Shown here piece by piece: positions 6,206 to 9,432 of a DNA stretch of 9,432 bases; position 1 is the stretch's first letter, and every line of letters begins with the position of its first letter. Source of the stretch: Rhizobium sp. Q54 (GTDB lineage: Bacteria; Bacteroidota; Bacteroidia; Flavobacteriales; Flavobacteriaceae); the NCBI GenBank assembly GCA_943324395.2, contig CALPLL020000060.1, forward strand, positions 1-9,432, read 5' to 3'. Below the pieces are notes generated by a model. The model was not told the origin of the DNA. It ran no database searches and saw nothing but the letters and a program-made list of their open reading frames with translations. Both the position numbers and the translations under genes were made by a program.

Positions 6206-8356
6206 TTATTTTGCTAATGTCATTTCATCAACAATGTGTTTTGCACCAGAGTATTTTTCAATAACCCATAATACATAACGAATATCTACATTAATAGTAC
6301 GTTGTAATTTTGGATCAAAAATAACATCTCCAGCCATCGCTTCAATGTTTCCATCAAATGCCAACCCTATTAATTCTCCTTTACCATTTAAAACCGGCGA
6401 TCCTGAATTTCCTCCAGTAATGTCATTATCAGTTAAGAAATTTACATGAAGCGATCCGTCTTTATCTGCAAAACGACCGTAATCTTTGTTTTTGTTCATT
6501 TCTAATACACGAGCTGGTAGATCAAATTCTTCATCTCCTTTTTTGTATTTTTTAACCTGACCGTCTAAAGTGGTATAGTTATTAACTTTGGCATCGTTTC
6601 TTTTATCAGCAGGTAAAGAACGAACTTTTCCATAAGTTAAACGCAAGGTTGAATTTGCATCTGGATATTTAATAGTTCCAATTTTTGACTCTCTTAAACC
6701 TTCCACTAATAAACGGAATGCAGCTCCATAATCATTTTGTGCTTTTGCAACAGCGTCTGATTTATTGTTCATATGAGCAATCAAATCATTTGAAAGTAAA
6801 TACAATGGATCGCTTGCCAAAACAACATCGCTTGGATAATCTAAAAATGCTTTTACTTTATCTAATGAAGTTAAAATACTCATTTCAAAAGCTGCATTTA
6901 CAAATTTAGAATAATCGTAGTTGTTTTCTTTTCCAATTTTTTCAACCATTGGAGCAATTCCATATCCTACAGATTTGGTAGCATACAATTTTAATTGAGC
7001 AGTCAAAATATCTTTTTCAGCAGGGATATATGAATCTTTAAAGAAACCATCCGCCATTTCAATAATTTTAGGGGCCAATACAATACGTTTTGGACCATCT
7101 GCTTTAGCATAAGCATCCAATTGTCTTCCTAATGAACGGCCTATAGTTCCAAACGATGAGGTTCTCATTAACTGTTGTAGGTAATTATCGTGACGCGACT
7201 TTTCATTTGTCAACGCGTAATAAGCATTGATTGTAGCTACAACATTTCCATATTTAGCTTTGTTCTCTGCTTTGTTAGCCCATTTATTAAATTTAGCTTC
7301 TTGAGTTGCTTTTGATTTTGATGTTTGAAATTTGCTTAAAGCATCAATCATCCCTTGACGGTTTTTCCAGTAATTGGCAGTTGAAGCAAATTTTGAAGCA
7401 TAAATTAATCGAAGAGCTGCACTTTGATCCATGTATTTTTTCATGTTGTCCATCCCCGTTTTAGCACCTTCAACCCAAGCAGGATAAGCAAATTTTACGT
7501 TTTGCTCAATTCCACCAGCTGGCATCCAACGGTTTGTTCTTCCAGGGTATCCTAAAATCATAGCGTAATCACCTTCTTTAACTCCGTTTAAGTTTACAGG
7601 TAAATAGTGTTTTGGACTTAACGGAACATTTGAAGTAGAATAATCTGCAGGGTTTCCGTTTTTGTCAGCGTAAATTCTGAACATAGAAAAATCGGCAGTG
7701 TGACGTGGCCATTCCCAGTTGTCAGTATCGCCACCAAATTTTCCAAGACTTTCAGGTGGAGTTCCTACCAAACGAACGTCTTTATAATCTTGGTAAACAA
7801 AATAATAGTATTCATTTCCTTGAAAAAATGGACGAACAGAAACAGTATATTTCCCGCCTTCATTGTTTTCTTTTTCAATCGCAGCAATTTCTTGATTAAC
7901 GGCTTTCTCTCTTTCAGCCTCGGTCATTTTATCATTTACTTTGGCTAAAATTCTTTTGGTACAATCGTCCATACGCACGAAAAAACGAACATATAAACTA
8001 GAAGGTTTCATTTCAGAAGCTTTATTAGCAGCCCAATAACCGTCTTTTAAATAGTTTTTATCGGCAGTAGATAATTCAGCAATGGCGTCATATCCGCAGT
8101 GGTGATTGGTTAACACCAAACCATCTTTCGAAATAACTTCGGCAGTACAACCTCCATTAAATTGAACAATTGCGTCTTTCAAACTGTGGTGGTTAATGCT
8201 GTAAATTTCTTCAGCAGTCAACTGCAACCCCATTTTTTGCATGTCTCGGTGATTTAGACGCTCAATGAACATTAAAAACCACATTCCTTCATCGGCCTTA
8301 ACAGTCGTAGGAATTAACAGAACCCCAATAATTAGGGATAAAATAAATTTTTTCAT
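6206..8356 (-). CDS. S46 family dipeptidyl-peptidase, DPP7-type
   Basis: A 716-residue periplasmic serine exopeptidase that removes dipeptides from the N-terminus of oligopeptides. A signal peptide covers about residues 1-21, with cleavage near VKA-DEGMW, the usual mature start of S46 enzymes. The chymotrypsin-fold triad is visible: H85 in LTNHHCGYDA, D222 in WPRHTADFSMF and S651 in TGGNSGSP. An alpha-helical insert lies between the two beta-barrel halves. The residue 18 positions after the catalytic serine separates DPP7 (Gly, hydrophobic P1) from DPP11 (Arg, acidic P1, R673 in Porphyromonas); here it is G669 in LAFDGN, so DPP7-like specificity is expected. Length is normal (about 710-720). 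It is a single-gene unit with its own terminator at 6150-6186 and a possible promoter box at 8382-8389. Confidence 0.93.
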   Translation of the reverse strand: MKKFILSLIIGVLLIPTTVKADEGMWFLMFIERLNHRDMQKMGLQLTAEEIYSINHHSLKDAIVQFNGGCTAEVISKDGLVLTNHHCGYDAIAELSTADKNYLKDGYWAANKASEMKPSSLYVRFFVRMDDCTKRILAKVNDKMTEAEREKAVNQEIAAIEKENNEGGKYTVSVRPFFQGNEYYYFVYQDYKDVRLVGTPPESLGKFGGDTDNWEWPRHTADFSMFRIYADKNGNPADYSTSNVPLSPKHYLPVNLNGVKEGDYAMILGYPGRTNRWMPAGGIEQNVKFAYPAWVEGAKTGMDNMKKYMDQSAALRLIYASKFASTANYWKNRQGMIDALSKFQTSKSKATQEAKFNKWANKAENKAKYGNVVATINAYYALTNEKSRHDNYLQQLMRTSSFGTIGRSLGRQLDAYAKADGPKRIVLAPKIIEMADGFFKDSYIPAEKDILTAQLKLYATKSVGYGIAPMVEKIGKENNYDYSKFVNAAFEMSILTSLDKVKAFLDYPSDVVLASDPLYLLSNDLIAHMNNKSDAVAKAQNDYGAAFRLLVEGLRESKIGTIKYPDANSTLRLTYGKVRSLPADKRNDAKVNNYTTLDGQVKKYKKGDEEFDLPARVLEMNKNKDYGRFADKDGSLHVNFLTDNDITGGNSGSPVLNGKGELIGLAFDGNIEAMAGDVIFDPKLQRTINVDIRYVLWVIEKYSGAKHIVDEMTLAK

Positions 8357-8381
8357 AATTTTTTAGTTTTTTTAGGAACTG

Positions 8382-8389
8382 CGAATATA
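8382..8389 (-). promoter_or_regulatory. Possible -7 box variant (TATATTCG) upstream of the S46 peptidase
   Basis: The minus strand reads TATATTCG 25 nt before the ATG at 8356, one base from TAnnTTTG. Spacing to the start codon is the same as for the box upstream of the amino-acid dehydrogenase. No TTTG at the proper -33 distance is seen, so this remains a tentative promoter half-site. Confidence 0.33.
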
Positions 8390-8470
8390 AATCATTTTCA
8401 TTATTTTATTGTTATTCAATGTTTAAAAAGTTATGAATTTGAACTCGTTTTTTATCATTTGGGCGAATGG

Positions 8471-8600
8471 CCGGGCTCTCCGCTATATCCGCGTGATTGC
8501 TTCGTCGTTCCTACTTGCAATCTCGTGGGATGCCGCTGCTATCCCTATCGCGGTTTTGTAGTAATCATAACGTCATTGCGAGGAACGAGGCAATCTGTGG
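8471..8600. repeat. GC-richer interspersed palindromic repeat element
   Basis: A GC-rich island in AT-rich intergenic DNA, 292 bp between the S46 and lipoprotein genes. It contains two related units in opposite orientation: ATTGCTTCGTCGTTCCT at 8496-8512 and AGGAACGAGGCAAT at 8581-8594, the second being the reverse complement of the first apart from a 3-base gap and one substitution. The right unit sits in CGTCATTGCGAGGAACGA, a motif familiar from dispersed repeats in many bacterial genomes. Outside and between them lie CCGGGCTCTCCGCTATATCC (8471-8490) and CCGCTGCTATCCCTATCGCG (8533-8552), which resemble intergenic repeats common in Flavobacteriaceae (recollection, not a search). Translation gives the tell-tale VIARNEAI peptide of repeat-derived spurious ORFs. 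It may form a large stem-loop in RNA. The rest of the gap, 8357-8470 and 8601-8648, is AT-rich with no gene seen. Confidence 0.75.
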
Positions 8601-8648
8601 AAGTAAACTTAAATACGATTATTTGAAATTACAAAATGTAAGTTGCGA

Positions 8649-9155
8649 TTATTTTTTAATTTTATTCCAACGATTCATAATTTTATCTGCAATTGGAAGA
8701 CAGTCAGTATGAATTCCATTTACTTGAATATACTTTATAATTACTTTGCTGGAATCTAATGCTACTCTTATTGAAATTGTATACTCTTTTTTATTCATAA
8801 CATATTCATTAGAACCATATGCGGTTCCGTTTTCATCCTCATCAACTTCGGAAGCAAAATCTGAATAGTTATTTTTTGCAATTCCCCAATATTCTGTATC
8901 ACAAGGGAGTTTATTTGTAACAAGATGAAATTTCAAAGATTTAGTATTAATGTAATTAATTCCAAGTATTTGATTGGAATCGCCATTAGTATATTTGTAA
9001 ACCAAATCATAATCATTTTCAGAAAATTCAGGTTTATTTTTTACCTCTGATTTTTTTGAAGATTTAACTCGTGGAATTTTATTTTCAGATTTTTCTTTAT
9101 TACAACTATAAAGACCAAATTGTAATAGCAAAATTAATAGGATCGTTTTTTTCAT
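8649..9155 (-). CDS. Putative lipoprotein of unknown function
   Basis: A 168-residue protein I do not recognise. The N-terminus is a lipoprotein signal peptide: MKKT, a hydrophobic stretch, then the lipobox LYSC with lipidated C18. A Lys/Ser/Glu-rich tether follows to about residue 45, then a compact domain (about 46-168) rich in alternating hydrophobic residues (LVYKY, LKFHLVT, YTISIRVAL, KVIIKYIQV), suggesting beta structure. Two cysteines, C85 in LPCDTEYW and C152 in HTDCLPIAD, could form a disulfide, fitting a periplasmic or surface location. The residues after C18 (NKEKSE) do not clearly match the acidic surface-export signal described in Flavobacterium and Capnocytophaga, so surface exposure is uncertain. 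The gene lies 145 bp downstream of the HTH gene on the same strand and precedes the repeat element. No promoter box was found upstream. Confidence 0.75.
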   Translation of the reverse strand: MKKTILLILLLQFGLYSCNKEKSENKIPRVKSSKKSEVKNKPEFSENDYDLVYKYTNGDSNQILGINYINTKSLKFHLVTNKLPCDTEYWGIAKNNYSDFASEVDEDENGTAYGSNEYVMNKKEYTISIRVALDSSKVIIKYIQVNGIHTDCLPIADKIMNRWNKIKK

Positions 9156-9242
9156 ATTTATTATTATTGTTCTTTAATGCATTTTGCAATTTCATAAAAT
9201 CACTAATGTAAACTTAATGGTAAATTTATATCGGAATTTGTC

Positions 9243-9263
9243 AATCTGAATTTATTTCAGATT
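9243..9263. other. Short perfect hairpin in the 145-bp gap between the lipoprotein and HTH genes
   Basis: AATCTGAA (9243-9250) and TTCAGATT (9256-9263) form an 8-bp perfect inverted repeat with a 5-nt loop. It lies about 40 bp past the stop of the HTH gene, but no U run follows in either direction, so it is not a classical terminator. A 14-bp perfect palindrome, TAAAATTAATTTTA, lies nearby at 9275-9288. Either could be a weak terminator or a protein-binding site, or be chance in AT-rich DNA. Confidence 0.4.
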
Positions 9264-9300
9264 CTATAAGATGCTAAAATTAATTTTATATGATAATTTT

Positions 9301-9432
9301 CTAAATTTCAATTTCAATTTTAACTTTACCGCCAAATCCTTTTTCAACAATATCATACAACGTTTTAAGGGTTAAGTTGCTTCCGTTATTTTCAATTCTG
9401 GATATATATTCTCGTTTTTTTTCAATGCGTTC
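9301..9432 (-). CDS. XRE/HTH-type DNA-binding protein, C-terminal fragment (antitoxin-like)
   Basis: The last 43 codons and TAG stop of a gene entering from the right edge. The peptide runs ERIEKKREYISRIENNGSN, then LTLKTLYDIVEKGFGG and KVKIEIEI. The YISRIENN segment matches the recognition helix and following turn of Cro/C1-type (XRE) helix-turn-helix domains, and LTLKTLYDIVEKGFGG matches the last helices. The short basic/beta tail KVKIEIEI after the HTH is typical of small antitoxins of HigA type and related regulators; this is inference. A HigB/RelE-like toxin, if present, should lie upstream, just outside the window. The fragment is in frame to the window edge. Confidence 0.72.
   Translation of the reverse strand, partial: ERIEKKREYISRIENNGSNLTLKTLYDIVEKGFGGKVKIEIEI

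Noticed and set aside
7700..7948. Overlapping plus-strand ORFs (82 and 64 codons) within the S46 gene
   Set aside because: Both are antisense to conserved parts of the peptidase, including the region around D222, and show no domain or leader of their own.
8497..8712. Plus-strand ORF of 71 codons downstream of the S46 gene region
   Set aside because: It starts inside the interspersed repeat, encodes the repeat-derived VIARNEAI peptide, and overlaps the 3' end of the lipoprotein gene antisense. Typical spurious ORF.

Overview
The window looks like chromosomal DNA from a member of the Bacteroidota, most likely Flavobacteriaceae (Flavobacterium or a close relative). The supporting signs are an AT-rich base composition, A/T-rich intergenic regions, A-rich leaders instead of strong Shine-Dalgarno sites, a TAnnTTTG-type promoter, a metalloprotease with a type IX secretion (T9SS) tail, an S46 dipeptidyl-peptidase, and a TonB with a Gly/Ser-rich linker. 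The genus is inferred from these features and was not tested by a search.

Layout. The left part (1-3533) is a minus-strand run, read right to left: anmK (cell-wall sugar recycling), a Glu/Leu/Phe/Val-type amino-acid dehydrogenase, a TonB-like energy transducer, and the start of folC, which runs off the left edge. Gaps are 39-82 bp with no clear terminator, so the run could be one transcription unit; a promoter -10-like box just upstream of the dehydrogenase suggests an internal start. Divergent from anmK, an acyl-CoA dehydrogenase (3627-4766, +) has the best promoter in the window. It ends at a strong 20-bp hairpin shared with the convergent M43 metalloprotease gene (4840-6069, -). Another hairpin with the same core stem separates the metalloprotease from an S46 dipeptidyl-peptidase of DPP7 type (6206-8356, -).

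The right part is more accessory in character. It holds a GC-richer interspersed palindromic repeat (about 8471-8600), an unrecognised lipoprotein gene (8649-9155, -), an intergenic stretch with two small palindromes, and the C-terminal 43 codons of an XRE/HTH-type DNA-binding protein (9301-9432, -) that enters from the right edge.

How the genes could fit together (inference): a secreted M43 protease would cut external protein, the periplasmic S46 enzyme would release dipeptides from the fragments, and the amino-acid dehydrogenase and acyl-CoA dehydrogenase would feed the carbon skeletons into central metabolism. TonB powers outer-membrane uptake in general. The terminators between the genes argue that this is a shared lifestyle and not a single operon. 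I found no convincing evidence of a wholly new multi-gene system. The items most worth a second look are the repeat element, the amino-acid dehydrogenase that lacks the usual glutamate-binding lysine, the duplicated terminators, and the truncated HTH gene at the edge.
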